DNA of 64,000 nucleotides from Dipetalonema caudispina (Eukaryota; Nematoda; Chromadorea; Rhabditida; Onchocercidae): positions 1 to 64,000 of the forward strand of contig JABVXV010000228.1 in assembly GCA_013365325.1 (NCBI GenBank), read 5' to 3'. The position numbers and the translations under genes are program-made. Below, in pieces: positions 39,263 to 52,807 of the stretch. The stretch's first letter is position 1, and every line of letters starts with the position of its first letter. A model generated the notes under the pieces. That model saw only the letters and a program-made list of their open reading frames with translations, was not told the origin of the DNA and made no database searches.

Positions 39263-42253
39263 ATTTGCAAAACAGTCATCGACCGATCTGTCAACTGGTG
39301 GTGTTTTCCGGACTGATTACTTCCATCAAATTGTCCCATCCCTATCATTACCATCATTATAAATCTTCTCTTCCTCTCCGCAATACCGATCTATTTGCTG
39401 ACATACCGTAATCATCACATTTTATCGGTTCTTTTTTTTTTTTTTTTTTTTTTTTATTTTTTTACTTTTTTTTTTTTTTTCTCTTGTTTTTTTTTTTTTT
39501 TTTTTTTTTAAAATAAATTTTTTTAATTAAAATATATAAATACTATGTGAAATATTACTTTAAAAAAAAAAAAAAAAAGATGAAAAATGTGAATGAATGA
39601 ATTGGTAGAATGAAAAGATTAATAAAAAGAAAGAGAAAGAAGTGAAAGAATTGATGAAAAAAAAGAAAAAAGAAAAGAAAAAGTGAATAACATAAGAATT
39701 ATTTGATAATATGAGTAAGAGCTAAGCTATGGTTAAATTATCAGCTTAGAAGTATCGATGAGTTAATTTAAGCGAGGTTAAATCGGATAGATCATCCTGA
39801 TTACCGCAATATTGATGTGGTATTAACTTTCAAGTATGAGCGGATTGATTCGGGAATAGAAAGGTTAGAATAGGTTCACCCATTATTACTTAATATTATT
39901 ATCATTTGTTAAACATAAGGATTGTTTAATCCAATTAGACAATTTTGTTAATTTTTGTACATTTACTAAAAATTAAATTTATAATTATTCAATATTAAGT
40001 GTAATATTTATCCCTTTTCACTCATTTTAATGTATAATTTTCTCTCATTTTTTCTTTCTTTTTTTCTTACCATATCCTAATTTACCTTATCCTATCTTAT
40101 CCATTTCATTTCCTTCCCATATATTTCTCGTTTTTTTCTTTTTTTTTTTTTTTTTGAACAGACAAAGATTAGTCTTGTTGATCTTTTTCCTGTCAATATC
40201 AAATAGTATTCTTTTCATATAAGCTTATTTAAATGTCATTTAAACTTCTTAGATGCCACTCATACAAATATTTTTAACAATAACAATAAAGATGAAACGA
40301 GTGTAAAGCTTCTTTGAATGGGTTAAAGTTGAATTTTCAGACTTCTATAAATATTTTTAATAACAGATAATACTAGATTAGTGAGGGAAAAGTTCAATCA
40401 ATTAATTCCTTTAACTAAATATTTCCAATATAAAATAAAATAACAAATCGTTTTAACTTTCATTATTTACTTGCTCCCTTTTTTTTTTTCATCAATCAGT
40501 CATTTGTTGGTTAAATTTTCAATTTTCTTCTTTTTTTTTTTTGATAAACTTTTTTGAAATTTATTTCTTTTCAGTTACTAAATTTAGTTTTCAATTTGTT
40601 TGCAATATCGAATGAGATCAGATCGCTTAGAGAATGTATTTTCGCAGAATATGCATATGTAATTAATAAATGACAGCACACTTCAATAGAAAATATATTT
40701 GAGAATAAATGATTGCTGTACAATTATATGACTTTTGATCATTCAATTATACGGCTTTCCCCATTCTCCTCTTTCTCCTTTTTCATCTTCAATAATATTT
40801 GATTCAAACTATCAATTTTCATCAAAAACAGATCCGTTTGAGGTTGCAAAACCTACGACACTAAATTGCATCTTTTGGAACAAAACTACAATGGAGCGAA
40901 ATAGGCTCAGATATTTCTAATGATCAGGGTAGAAAGATGAAGTGATACAACACTGTGAATTACACATTGTTTACGTCTTTTACGTCACTAAACTATTTGA
41001 TAAACTTGACGTATCTATTTAGTTGTTTGATCAAATAAAATGCCACTTGAAATAATTCAGTAACTTCAAGAAAGCATCTTAAATCAGAAAATAATTCATC
41101 GTATTAATCTTTAAAATTCTTTATTTTGCTATTTTGATTAGTTGATTATAATTTTTTTTTCCGAAGAAATCTCACATAAACTATTCAACGATTATGCAGT
41201 GATACTGTATCACACATAAAATGTCATTACTAAATTCACATCATTGAGATACAGTAATCCTATTCTAAGGTGTGCTATTGAGGTCATCCGATGAAGCTTC
41301 TACATGTAATATTCTTTTAGATTTTGATGAATTTTAAGGAAAATACCAAATACTACTGCTCTTATCGATATTATTTTTTATCAAATATTAATCAAAGCAT
41401 TTTTTTTCAACTTTAAATTCAAGCAGTTGATTAGAAAGATGGATGGCCTAGTTAATATATTTGGCTAAATATCGATCATCAGAATTGTAAATGAAAAATA
41501 GCCATGATTGTACGATAATCATAAGGATGATAATCATTCCCATAATTTTTACTTAATCTACTAAGCTAACTACGTATTACTTCAACTTTTCATGTTATTG
41601 TTCTTTCATCTACAGTAGTTTTTGATCAATAACAATTTAAAAATAAAAAAAAGGAAAAGGAAAAAAATTTAACAATTTTTTAGACGTTTTAACATATTAT
41701 CTAAAAACTTTGGAATATTTCAAAATTCATTTCTAATCTAACAATCAATGAAATGCTGGAAAAGAAATGTTCAATTTTTTTCAAAAATAATATCTGCATA
41801 TTTTCCACCGTATTTCGAAGATAACTAAATGCTTTTACTTTGATAGCATAGTCATGTGAAATTCAAAAATTTTCGAATGAAAATCACAACCATTTCTTTT
41901 TACAGTAATTACCATTTTTATTTTTTAATGAAGAGAAAAAGAAGAATTAATAATACGATATAGTAATTAAGAAAATCTAAAAATGGTAATTATTGCGGTA
42001 ATTTGCATACGTATAACAATGAATAGTAATTTCAATTGTTGTAGATAAAAGTGTGGTATTGGTTATTTAAAGCAAGTACAAATGTCAATTGAGTAGAGAT
42101 AAATTTCAAATTCTTGTTTTCTGAAATATAATTCCATTCATTACTAATATAGCAGGACAATATTTGAATTTCTTTTATTTCATGCATTTTCATGACGTTT
42201 TCGTTATAATAGGATTAATTGATAGTTTTGTGATCTTCTTGAACTCTAGCAAA
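39263..42253. other. Upstream region of the Otx-type gene
   Basis: No exon is recognised. It has two large poly-T blocks (about 39431-39509) and less AT-rich stretches at about 39270-39425 and 39725-39880. The latter two contain several GATTA/TAATC cores, the type bound by K50 homeodomains; any regulatory role is inference. Confidence 0.4.
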
Positions 42254-44577
42254 ATGTCGTATATTCCAACGGTGAGCGTAACTAGTGCTGCCGCAGCAGC
42301 AAATATGAGTTCCGCGGCAAATATGGCTGCTGCGGCATATTTCAAAAACGGTGCTTACGCAGCTGCACCACATATGCCAAGTGCTGCGCTTGGTTTTACC
42401 GCAACACCAGCGCACAATTTTTTACCCGGCGGAATGAGCTATATTGGAAATTCGTTAGCAGATTGTCAAACTGGAATAACAGCCTGGAATGCTAGCCAAG
42501 CAGCAAGGTTAATTTTTCGTCTTTCTTTCTCTTCCCAGAAAATTTATTTCTAATTGCACAAAATTCACCAATACTAATATCCAATGTTACCTCTTAATTA
42601 GGACAAGAATATCACATTCTTTAAAGTTATTATGGTTTATATATTGTAGTATATCGATTAAAAGCCTAAACTGATCTCTTGAAAAAAGTTTCCGTTAAGC
42701 TTTCCCGAATTATAGCTTATCAAACTTTAACGTTGCTTTAATTGTAACAACTTATAAACAGAATTCCGCTATTGTAGTAAATAAATATCATATAGTAATT
42801 GCTGTCGTTGAACGTAGATTACGATACATAATTGACACTAAGATTAAGAAAACCAGTTTTATCATATTTATTTCCTTAATAGTCTTCCGGTGATTTATGA
42901 AAACGGAAATATATCATTGAGGATGATATATCTTAATATTTCGCACATTATTTTAAAATGCAACTCATATCGAAGTATTTCCTACTAATCTCAATTTACT
43001 AATAACGGATATCCTTTTTGAATTGTAATTTTCTGCCGAAACTTGATATTGGAATAACTTCCCCTTTCTAAAAATCGTTATTTTCTTCCGGGAATTAAAA
43101 TTGCTGTTCTAATTTCCATCTCTAAAAGTTACTTTTTCATCTAAAAATTTTGATTTTCATTCTATGCATCGAAAAGTTAAAAAAAAATTAATAGTGGTAA
43201 TAAAGCCATAATTATTCATTCGAAGCTCAATTTTAACTATTCATATTGAATTTCATATGTTCCTATTGATATTTCTAATATAACAGGGAATAAATTTTTC
43301 CGCAAATCTTCCGAAAAAATTTTATTTAACAAAGTAAACCAACCAGTAGTATCAGTTGCAGACTGAGATTAATTAATAATTTTCTTGCACTATCTATTGC
43401 TTGAATATGAATTTCAGAAAACAACGCCGTGAACGAACAACATTTACGCGAATACAATTGGAAGTTCTAGAGAATTACTTTTCCAAAACTCGTTATCCTG
43501 ACATATTTATTCGTGAAGAAATTTCATTGAAAATTCAATTACCAGAATCACGCGTTCAAGTAAGTTCAAAATTTAATGCAAAAACTTTGACGCTAAATTT
43601 TTAATTTTTCCTCCATTCTGAATTTAGCATTAATTAATTTTCAAGTTTTATTTGGCGTTGATTATTCACTTATTACTAATTGTTTCAGTGATCCGATCCG
43701 ATCGACTAATTTTACAAGTGATTAAATTGCCCAATTTCACAAGAATTTCATGCAGAATTTCAGGTATGGTTTAAAAATCGACGTGCCAAAGCTCGACAGC
43801 AAAAGAAAGCAACAAAACATGAAGTTGCATTACATGTCGTTCCGGCATGCAGTAATGATGGCAGTTCGTCCAGTAAAACTACTTCTGCGGATATTCGAAA
43901 TACAAATGCATGTAGTGTTGAGGTTTGGATAAAATTTATTATCATATTTTGGAATATTTAACATTCAAATAATAACTGAAATCAATGAAAAAATTTTATT
44001 TTAATCAAAAAATTCTAGATAAAAACGGAAAGAAGTGAAACAGGTACATCAGAACAAAGGACTTCACCGATTGAAATTGATTCATCCAAATTAACTGTTT
44101 TACCACCACCGTATTTTGGAACCATATCACCATCAACAGCATATACATCCCAGACAACTTTTCCTCAAGGATATGGTAAGTTTTTAATTTATTTTTTAAA
44201 TCTCAGCAAAATTTGTTTAATTTTAGAGTACAACCAAAAGATGAATAAAAATTGTTGAACTCAACGAATGAGGCCTATTTTTACAGATCGTTGGAATGCT
44301 AAAAAAAAAAATTGATTTATCTTGATAACCTAAATAAATAGTTTTTTTGGGTCTTTCCGCTTTTTTCCTTTTTTTTTCTGGTAATTAATTCTGATTATTT
44401 TTTGCTATAAATATCGAAAAATGAAGAAAAAAACTCGATTACACGTCAGCGTCAGTAGTTGTAGGCTACGGAGGTTATCAAGCGACTGTTCCAACACCAA
44501 TGGAATATTTCCAGTATCCGACCAGTGCCGCAACCTATGCCGCAGCTGCGGATCCATGGAAATTCATGAACCAGTGA
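42254..44577 (+). CDS. Otx/Otd-class K50 homeodomain transcription factor
   Basis: Five exons join in phase: 42254-42507, 43418-43559, 43764-43922, 44019-44175 and 44456-44577, 277 residues. The start MSYIPTVSV precedes an Ala/Met-rich N-terminus. The homeodomain spans roughly residues 87-146: [31 protein letters not shown] and [15 protein letters not shown]. Lysine at position 50 (VWFKN) and the KTRYPDIF..E string mark the Otx family (nematode ttx-1, ceh-36 and ceh-37 are relatives). An intron falls exactly between homeodomain residues 46 and 47, a position common in paired-class genes. The tail is Ser/Thr/Pro- and Tyr-rich and ends WKFMNQ. In nematodes such factors specify sensory neurons; which paralogue this is cannot be decided here. 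It is preceded by a 21-kb gene-poor interval. Confidence 0.93.
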
Positions 44578-46281
44578 TTATAAATGACAGTAATTATTGA
44601 TTATTTATGATGATTTTTAACTGTGTTGATGATGTAGTGATATGCAAAAGTCGTTAAGAACGATTATTGCAAATTTCATATGGTATTTTTTCCGAACTTT
44701 CATATGGCAAAATGTAACTTGTAAGAATGCAAATGTCATTTGGTATAGTATATGATAACTTAGAGATTTATCAGATAAGACAAAATCTTTCCAATTAATC
44801 CAATGGCATTGGAACCTTCGGTAGGTCAAAGAAACGATCGCAAGAATTTAATTATAATGACTCATCAAATTATTCTACCGTAGGCTTGCATTTACAATTT
44901 ATACAATCATAATAGAATATGAATCAGCTGATTAGATTTTATTGGCACCTGTGATAGATTGATGGTAGATCATATTTTTTACACTCATTCCATGTTTATT
45001 GTATTTCGTGTTTTTTTTTTTTTCATAAATTTTGAAAATAATATAATCATCAACTTTTTACTAAAACTCCTACTGTAGGCAATAAAAATTTAATTCAATT
45101 TTTATTTCCACTTTCTTTCTATATACTTTCATTGAAGTTAGGATTAACACTTTTTATAAGTTTTCCAAACTTCGAGTAATTAAATTAAAACACAGACTTT
45201 TTATTTATGCTTATCTATAACCTTTTCTGTGATAATTGTAAAATCTTGCCATTTTAATTCCTTCAAAAATTTCGAAATAACCGTAAATAATAAGCAAAAT
45301 TTTCAAAATAATTTATTCAAAAATGGGTAATAGCTATATAGTAATGAATAGAATAAATGTAATACTTTGAAAATACACAATTTTAAAATATCTTCAAAAA
45401 TTTAGGGATGCATTCGTGATGAATGTAAATATGTTACAACAAAATAAATTATTTGCAAATATCCTTGAAAATATGCAAATTTTCATTGTTTTTTTGGCTT
45501 TGCTAACAAATAAAAACAATCATGCACCTTTAAAAAATGTGGAGAAAAAAAAAACTCATTCATTTAAATAGCTAACAGAGTTGACAAATCTTTCAGATGT
45601 AATTTATAAAATTAAAAAAGTTCAGTTGTTGTAAGTTTTGAAAGATCTTAAATATATTACTAATCTTTTTTTTTTTTTTTTTTATTTACAATGTTTTTTC
45701 TTTTTCATAATTTTTATAACACCAATTGAAATATGTTTTTCTTTCATTTTTTCAAGTACTATCTCAATTTGGTTGCATTATAAATACTAATTAACCTTTT
45801 TATTTGTCATAGTACTTTGTCTTATTGTGCCGTGTGATAAATTTTATTTTTCCTAATAATCATTTTTCATAAAAATTTTTATTTTTTTTTCAAAAAAAAT
45901 ATAAAAAAAAAGAAGAAGAAAGATCGTATTTTATCATTTTCTGCGACAATATTTTCGTTATTAAATAATGAAGTGAAACGGAAAATTCTACAAAAAAGTA
46001 CTACTCTCAATAGGTTTAATTAGTGAATTGAACATAATCTGAAATTTTATAACTAACAAATTATGTCTAATATAGTTATCTAAATTACCTACAATTTACT
46101 GTTATCATTTCAAGAATGATTATCTTTTGATTGATTGAAAATTATAAAAAATAGATATCATTTTTATTATTTATGGATTAATTTATTTTAATTTTACTAC
46201 TGTAAATTGAAATAATGACATAAAAAAAAAAAAATAAAAATAAAAATAAAAGAAAAAGACATAAAATATTTGGAAATTTTT

Positions 46282-46315
<34 letters not shown>

Positions 46316-46399
46316 TAGCAATAAAATGAAAGAAAAAATGACAAATGGTTGTATTGTTTTGATTTATACATTTGTAAGAGGACGGTTGTAAAGAAATTG
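44578..46399. other. Intergenic region, no gene seen
   Basis: AT-rich, holding the presumed 3' untranslated region of the Otx-type gene, poly-T blocks near 45666-45683 and 46284-46314, and no credible exon. Confidence 0.5.
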
Positions 46400-48245
46400 A
46401 TGACATTTGTAACATTTGTCATAGCTATGGCAGCTATTGGCGCTTTTTATCTTTACTCTACCAAAGTATTCCTTTTTTTTTTTTTTTTTTTCTTAAATTC
46501 TTGTATATAATTTCAGATTTAATCAATTATAATATACTGTATATTAATTTCTGGTACACTTTTTTTTTTTTTGAGTATTTTAAGGAATGTAAAATATTTT
46601 TTAAATAATTTATTTATAGCCAGCATGCAGAGAAGCTGTCAATAATTGGTCAATTTCAGCATGTGATGCATTACAAGAAAAAATTTCACCATCTTCAGGA
46701 AAAATTGTAAAACGAAAGGTTAATTAACAGCTTTCAATTTATTTAGTAATAGTTTAACTTAATTTAGTTAAATTTTTTAAAGTAATTGAAATTGCCAAAA
46801 TGGTCAAATGTAAATTTCATTCACTAACTGGTTAATGAATAATTTAGCCAAGTTAATTGATGGTGAATAATTTATGGCTAAGTTAAATGAATGTGTAAGA
46901 TAATTTAATTTAAAAAAAAAAAAACGGTGAACTATCAGTAGCGAATTGTAGGTACAAGTGGTCAATGCTACTGAGCCAACTGCTCAAACATCTTTACCAC
47001 GACATTATTCAGAACAAAAGATTAGTTTGAAATTACATTCAATCATTATTTGATAAGTAAAAATTTTGGAAATTATCATACTAAATAGATGTCAACAATT
47101 ATTTTAATAGTACTAAATCTTGTTGGGTATGACTTCTTGAAAATATTCCTAAACTTCTTGAAATATTCATCCTCCCACAATTACAATGAGTTTTTCTCAC
47201 ATAGAAGTTGAAAATTTGAAAGAAGAAATCAATTCGTAATTTATTTGCTTAGAATATTTGCTGAAATTATAAGTTAAAACAACTAAAGAATTGTTATTTT
47301 CAGGTAACTATCGGTAATACGATACAACCTTTTTTTCGTTCAACTGTTAGTTTTTTTTAGACTGAAATAAAGTAAAATAATTTTTGGATTCGTTATTTTC
47401 ATTCAAATTTGTAAATTGGACAGTTGTATTCGTTCAAATTTAAGCTATACATCTAAACTGATAAAGTACAAAAAAAAAAGTGAACGAATTTAGGAGGTAC
47501 CAGTTGAAGCACAACAAGCCGGTTCTACCGTAAGCTCCAATTCTACCGGAAGTCGACAAGTAACAGAAACACCACATGATGATAAACCACCAGTAGTACA
47601 AGAAGGTGAGATACACGCTGGTACCATTACACCTCGTCCATCGACGTTAAATCAGGAGCAAGTTCAACCTCCTAGTCTACGCGCAGGAGCAATTCCGATC
47701 AGTAGTACACCAGAGAAAGGACTTGTCACGTAAGTTATACTGATTCAATTGATAATCTATTTTTAAGCATTAGGTATCATTTCATTTGATCATTACAGAG
47801 GTGAAAAGAAGAAGAAGAAAAAGAAATCAAAGAGTAAAAAGAGTAAAAAGAAGAAAAGTTCTAAAGGAAATAAGAAAGAAGGTAATATAAACATCATACA
47901 TCAATCTTTTTAAATTTTTATTGAAAATGTTATAAATTTTAGTTTTAAAGAAAAAAAAAATAACAGAGAAAAGAATCAAATTTAGGTGAAAATGAGGGAG
48001 AAGGTGAAAAGACGAAAAAGAAGAAAAAGAAGAAAAGTATGAATTTTTCTCGTTTAAGATTGTCATCAATTTAAACAAAAAATGACAATTCATTTTAGGA
48101 TATATTTAAATACTCAAAAAATTGCAATTTTTCCTCTAATACTATCAAAACAAAAAAAAAAAAAAAAAAAAAAAAAAAAGAATTCCACTTTTTTTGTAAA
48201 ATTTCAGGCAAAAAATCGGAAGAAACACTACCAGAAGAACCGTAG
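46400..48245 (+). CDS. Uncharacterised signal-anchored protein with lysine-rich tail
   Basis: Seven exons join in phase: 46400-46465, 46620-46718, 47304-47345, 47494-47729, 47799-47881, 47986-48036 and 48208-48245, about 204 residues. The start is hydrophobic (MTFVTFVIAMAAIGAFYL), a signal peptide or signal anchor. A short part with two cysteines (PACREAVNNW, ISACDAL) follows. Then comes a Ser/Thr/Pro/Gln-rich low-complexity region, two Lys blocks (GEKKKKKKKSKSKKSKKKK and EKTKKKKKKKS) and an acidic end EETLPEEP. No family is recognised. An extra open exon at 46952-47053, in phase with exon 2 and ending in TGA, could give a shorter isoform. The repeated lysine blocks sit in separate small exons, as though one exon was duplicated. 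Confidence 0.6.
46952..47053 (+). other. Candidate alternative terminal exon
   Basis: Bounded by a TTGTAG acceptor, in phase with the exon ending at 46718, and reading 33 codons (starting VQVVNATEPTAQ) to TGA. No in-frame donor precedes the stop. If used, it would truncate the protein before the lysine-rich tail. Confidence 0.35.
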
Positions 48246-48937
48246 TAAAATAGCTGCTACATAATCCCGCATACAATTTTTTCCACATCATATAAGATAT
48301 ATCACAAATGAAATTATTCATTCACATGCAAATTATACATAACCTAAACATTTATAACCTACTGAAAACATATATCAATATATGTATATATATATCATAT
48401 CCAATTCTCTTCGTATAAATGATTTGATAAATAATGTGAATAATTAATTGTATTACAAATAAAGCATTACGTACTGATTGGTAATAAATAATTATAATTT
48501 GCTTATGCTTAAACATCTGAAGTGTTGAAAAGAATAAAAATGGATATGAGCATTTTGTCAATAAATTCAACAAATTTTCATTTCTTATTTAAATTACAAT
48601 ATTGACATGCTTGTTGTACAATTAATAATTATGCATTCTAATAAATTTTAAGAATATTTTTATAAAAATTAAATTTCACGATTGATATACAAAACAACTT
48701 TTTTTTTCTCTTAATCCAGTAGCCGATTGAGCTCAGATTAAGAAGATAGTTACAATATTGTAAATTTCATATTTATTCTTTCTTATTTTATTTTGTTACT
48801 CTAATTAAAAGGTACCAGATCTCTCTTTTCAATCTCGAAAAAATTTCAATTTGTTATGGATAAAATGTGAAATTTTTATTTCTAAAATAATATTAATCAA
48901 TAGATACGATCGATTAAGAATATTGAACATAATGGTT
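48246..48937. other. Convergent 3' intergenic region
   Basis: Lies between the lysine-rich gene (+) and the uncharacterised minus-strand gene. AT-rich, no exon seen. Confidence 0.5.
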
Positions 48938-51900
48938 TCAAAGTTGATATGTACAAGATGAATTTTGAAATGATACTGTAGGAGTGCGACCAGAATCATC
49001 AAATAAAATATGCTTAATATTCATCTTAATTAAACGTTTCAATATTTGCGATAATTCATTTATTGTTATATCGTTTCGTCCCTCATATGAGCAATATTTT
49101 ATCATATCTGTCATACAGATTGTATGATTCTCGACAAACGGCTGAAGGGCCTAAAATATATGATTCGGATAATCATTAAGCAAAGACTTTGGTCTATTTC
49201 TATTATTATTTCAAGCAAATATCTTCTAAAATTCTCTAATTACAATAATTTTTTTTCATTAGATCTTGAATTTATTACATGAATTCTTCATTTTATTGGA
49301 CTGAATTACTTCTTTTTTTGCACATTTAATTTTGTTGTAACGTTACTAACATTTATGCTTACATTCGTTAAAAAGTCATCGCAAACTATTCAATTTGATG
49401 CGAATATTTAACTTTATCAATTTTTCAATAAGTGCTATAGATTTCCTCAATCAATCAGTTTTTCAACAAAATATCGACAGCATTAACAATCAATATTTCA
49501 ATCAATTTGTAAAATAAACCATAAAGGAAAAAAGATGGTACGCAAAGATTGCTTTTATGAAATTAAATAAATGTGGAAATGAAACCTTTATAGCGAAATT
49601 AATTGGAATACTTCGATTACCAATAGCAATGCGTAGTTTCTTGCATGCATTTATTGGATCATTGTAGATTGTTTGCATATTATCAGTTATCCAACCAAAT
49701 GCATCCTTGAAATTCAAATTTTTATCCGTCAATTTTGTTGAATGAAAGATGAAAAATTTAATTCGAAGGATGCAATTTTTGTTGATCCAAACATTGAATG
49801 AATGCAATTAATGGAAGTAGAAGAAAGGGGATAATAACCGATTCGGATGATGTAAATATTTTTGATGCTGCGAAATAATTCTTAATTCTATTTAAGCGTT
49901 CATATGTAAGTGTTGTATACTGTATCCTTGAAGAAATTTCCTCCACTACTTCATTAATTTCATTCACTGTTGTTTTTCTAAAAAAAAAAGAGAGAAAAAA
50001 ATATATATATCATTTTTTTTTTTCATTACCATACCAAATAATTAATTGTCCAATTAAAAATTCGCCAAACAAAAAATATAACATGAATAAGGTAAAAAAT
50101 TTTTCATATTACAACTCTTTTCATTTTTCAATATCCTTCTACAGAATAAAATTCATATGATAAGATTTTCGAGGAAGAAATTTTCGATATTTTAATTTTG
50201 AAAAAAAAAGCTCAAAAAAATTTTTGCAAGATTAAAGGTTAAAAAGAAAAAGTTTCAACTGTTTCAAGCATCTCTGTATGTTATTTTCATCCCTCATACC
50301 ACATATCTAATCTATTTCATTCTATCATATGATTATAATTCCTGCTAGATTAATAAAATTTTAGGAAATTTATATCAATTAAAAATTAAAAAACAAAAAA
50401 AAAAACAGACCCAGACATTGTTGTAGGCATTGTTGAAGAAGAATTTTTTGATAATAGAGAAGATGAATTTTCCTGAAATATCATTCTGTAATTAATAATA
50501 ATAACAAGAACAATAATGAAATCAAAAATATTCTATGAATTAATATCATCATTTTAGTTCCATATTTTCGATCTTTTCCACCATACATAACCCGAAGAAA
50601 ACCTTAACATCAGTAGTATCCACATCTGAAACTTCACATGACAATTCATCATCTCGAGATGTACCTGCAAAAGCATCCAATTTTTTTTTTTTTTTTTTTC
50701 GCGGCATTTGCTTAATTACTATTCATTGTTGATAAGATTTATACAGCTAATCGACAAGGAAAGATGGTTGAAATTCTTTTGTTTTTAAAGATTTCAGCTT
50801 GCTATCATTTACCAAATTTTCGATTCAAATTCATAGGCAAAGGATATTGTTTTCAAAACTAATAAAAGATATATAAAATTCGCTTAATGCTACCAGAAAT
50901 ATTTATTTGTCTAATTTCAGAATATCAATCTTCTCTTTTATTTTATTTTAATTGCATTTAATAACTATCGGAATTAATTGTTTACATTGTTAATTAGTTG
51001 ATTTTTTTAACATAAAATATTCAATAGTGAAGCAATTAAATATCAAATACGATCAAATTATGATGAAAGAATTTTTAATTTTTTAGCAAACTCAAAAGAT
51101 AATACTATCAATCATACACTGATTAATTAAATTCAAACGGTCCAAACTAATAACAGCCTATGCAATGAATAGAACTATTCATGAAATTGCAGCCTATAAA
51201 TTTCTAAACAAATTTTTATCAGCAACCTATAAAATGTTCAACACATATTAAAGGAATAAAACTTGATGGTAGCAAAATTTTTAAAATCAAAAATATTTGA
51301 CTATCTCTAATTATTCCATTTAAAATTTTACTTCCTCTTTAAAGTTTGATATATTATTTATAAATATAAATGTCTGATTTAAAAAAGAAGAAACATACTT
51401 GAAATCACTGGTGATGAAGTTGAAGATAAATGTTTCAATTGATCTTTATCATTCTAAAAATTGTTTTTTCGACACTGTTAAAAAATTGTCCATTTCGAAT
51501 TGGTAAATCTATGATTATCATCTAATATGCTATGAAAATCAATTTTTATTTTGTTACACTGTTTATCAGCAAAACAATAAATTATCATATCACAAACAAC
51601 CTACACTATTCATACATATAATTTGCCATACATATATGTTACTATGCATATTTGCTTATACTATTATACAATACTAGTAAAAGTTTATTTGTTCTATAAA
51701 ATTGCATCTCATTAAGACATTAAAGAGCAATTATTTCATGCAGCATGCATAACAACATTGCTAATATTAGCATGCATTGAATCAAATAGTAATAATTCAA
51801 ATAGAAATATACGATAACCATTTTGGGAGTGTAATATTTACCTCTGATATATATTGTTTGATTACTGGTTCTGCAAAAACTAATCAATTGGAAAAGGCAT

Positions 51901-52807
51901 TAATTATCTCATGGAAAATTTTTGAAATTTCAAAACTTTGCTAAATTACATCAAAAAGTAAATATATTAAGAGTAGTATCTTCGACTGATGATCCGAATC
52001 GAAACAATTTAGCGTTATAGATCAGATTAGCAAAATCATCTAACGGCTAGTGCAACACAATCTTCCGTACGTAAATCGGATAATCTTGATAATAAAAGCC
52101 TTAAAATGTAGTAACTTGCATACTCACTTGGTGTTTTATGCAAACTAGACGCTAATTTATCGTTCTTTTCCACTTTTGAATATTGCAACTAAAAGAAAAA
52201 TTATGCAAATATTTGAATAATTTGAAAATTCTCAAGTATGAAATTGAATGTTAAATGACAATTTCAAAATTTTCAAATAGTGAATTTTCAAATCATTGCT
52301 AATATTTTAATTTATACAGCAATTCAACGGTTTCTTACTTATCTTACCTACGTTAAGTTTCTGTTTAATTTGTTAACGTATGCAAATTTCATTCAATTCC
52401 ACTTCTTTTTCAATCCTAACAAACTAACTTCTGTAAGGGTTGGACATCGTAGGGTGGGTAAAAGCACAAACTGTTGAGTTGCTATAAAACAAAAATTGGT
52501 TAGAACAACTAATGAAATTAAACATTTGGAATGTTTGAAAATAACTTTCAAATTTAATTTTATACATGAAAAGATTAAATTATCAACTGAAGCATCATAA
52601 AATATTTATGTAAAAGTGAAAGATGTCTATGTGACATAGTTTTGCATGAGATATTTAAACTTGGAACATATCTTTTGATTTCAAAATCCGAAAATTTATC
52701 TTTTAATTATCAGAATATAACATACTTCTCGTTCCACTTCTTCACTGGATAAACGTCGTGACTGTTGTGTGGTAGCATCAGAAACTACAATTTCAGAAAC
52801 ATGAAGT
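48938..52807 (-). CDS. Uncharacterised multi-exon gene (5' incomplete)
   Basis: Ten minus-strand exons join in phase: 52807-52726, 52481-52425, 52188-52128, 51870-51842, 51453-51399, 50664-50603, 50472-50411, 49977-49839, 49705-49586 and 49150-48938, about 292 residues. The N-terminal part is Ser/Thr-rich and probably disordered (RRLSSEEVERE, LKHLSSTSSPVIS, ELSCEVSDVDTTDVK). The C-terminal 155 or so residues look helical and ordered: NEINEVVEEISSRIQYTTL, DAFGWITDNMQTIYNDP, then MTDMIKYCSYEGRNDI and ILKRLIKMNIKHILFDD. I do not recognise the family. The start is missing; an acidic open stretch (EEDSEYSDAMN) near 53010-53045 may belong to it but could not be joined in phase. It lies downstream of the RNase H-like gene on the same strand. 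Confidence 0.55.

Noticed and set aside
42215..42415. Minus-strand ORF over the first Otx-type exon
   Set aside because: Shadow of the Ala-rich plus-strand exon, which joins in phase to the homeodomain.
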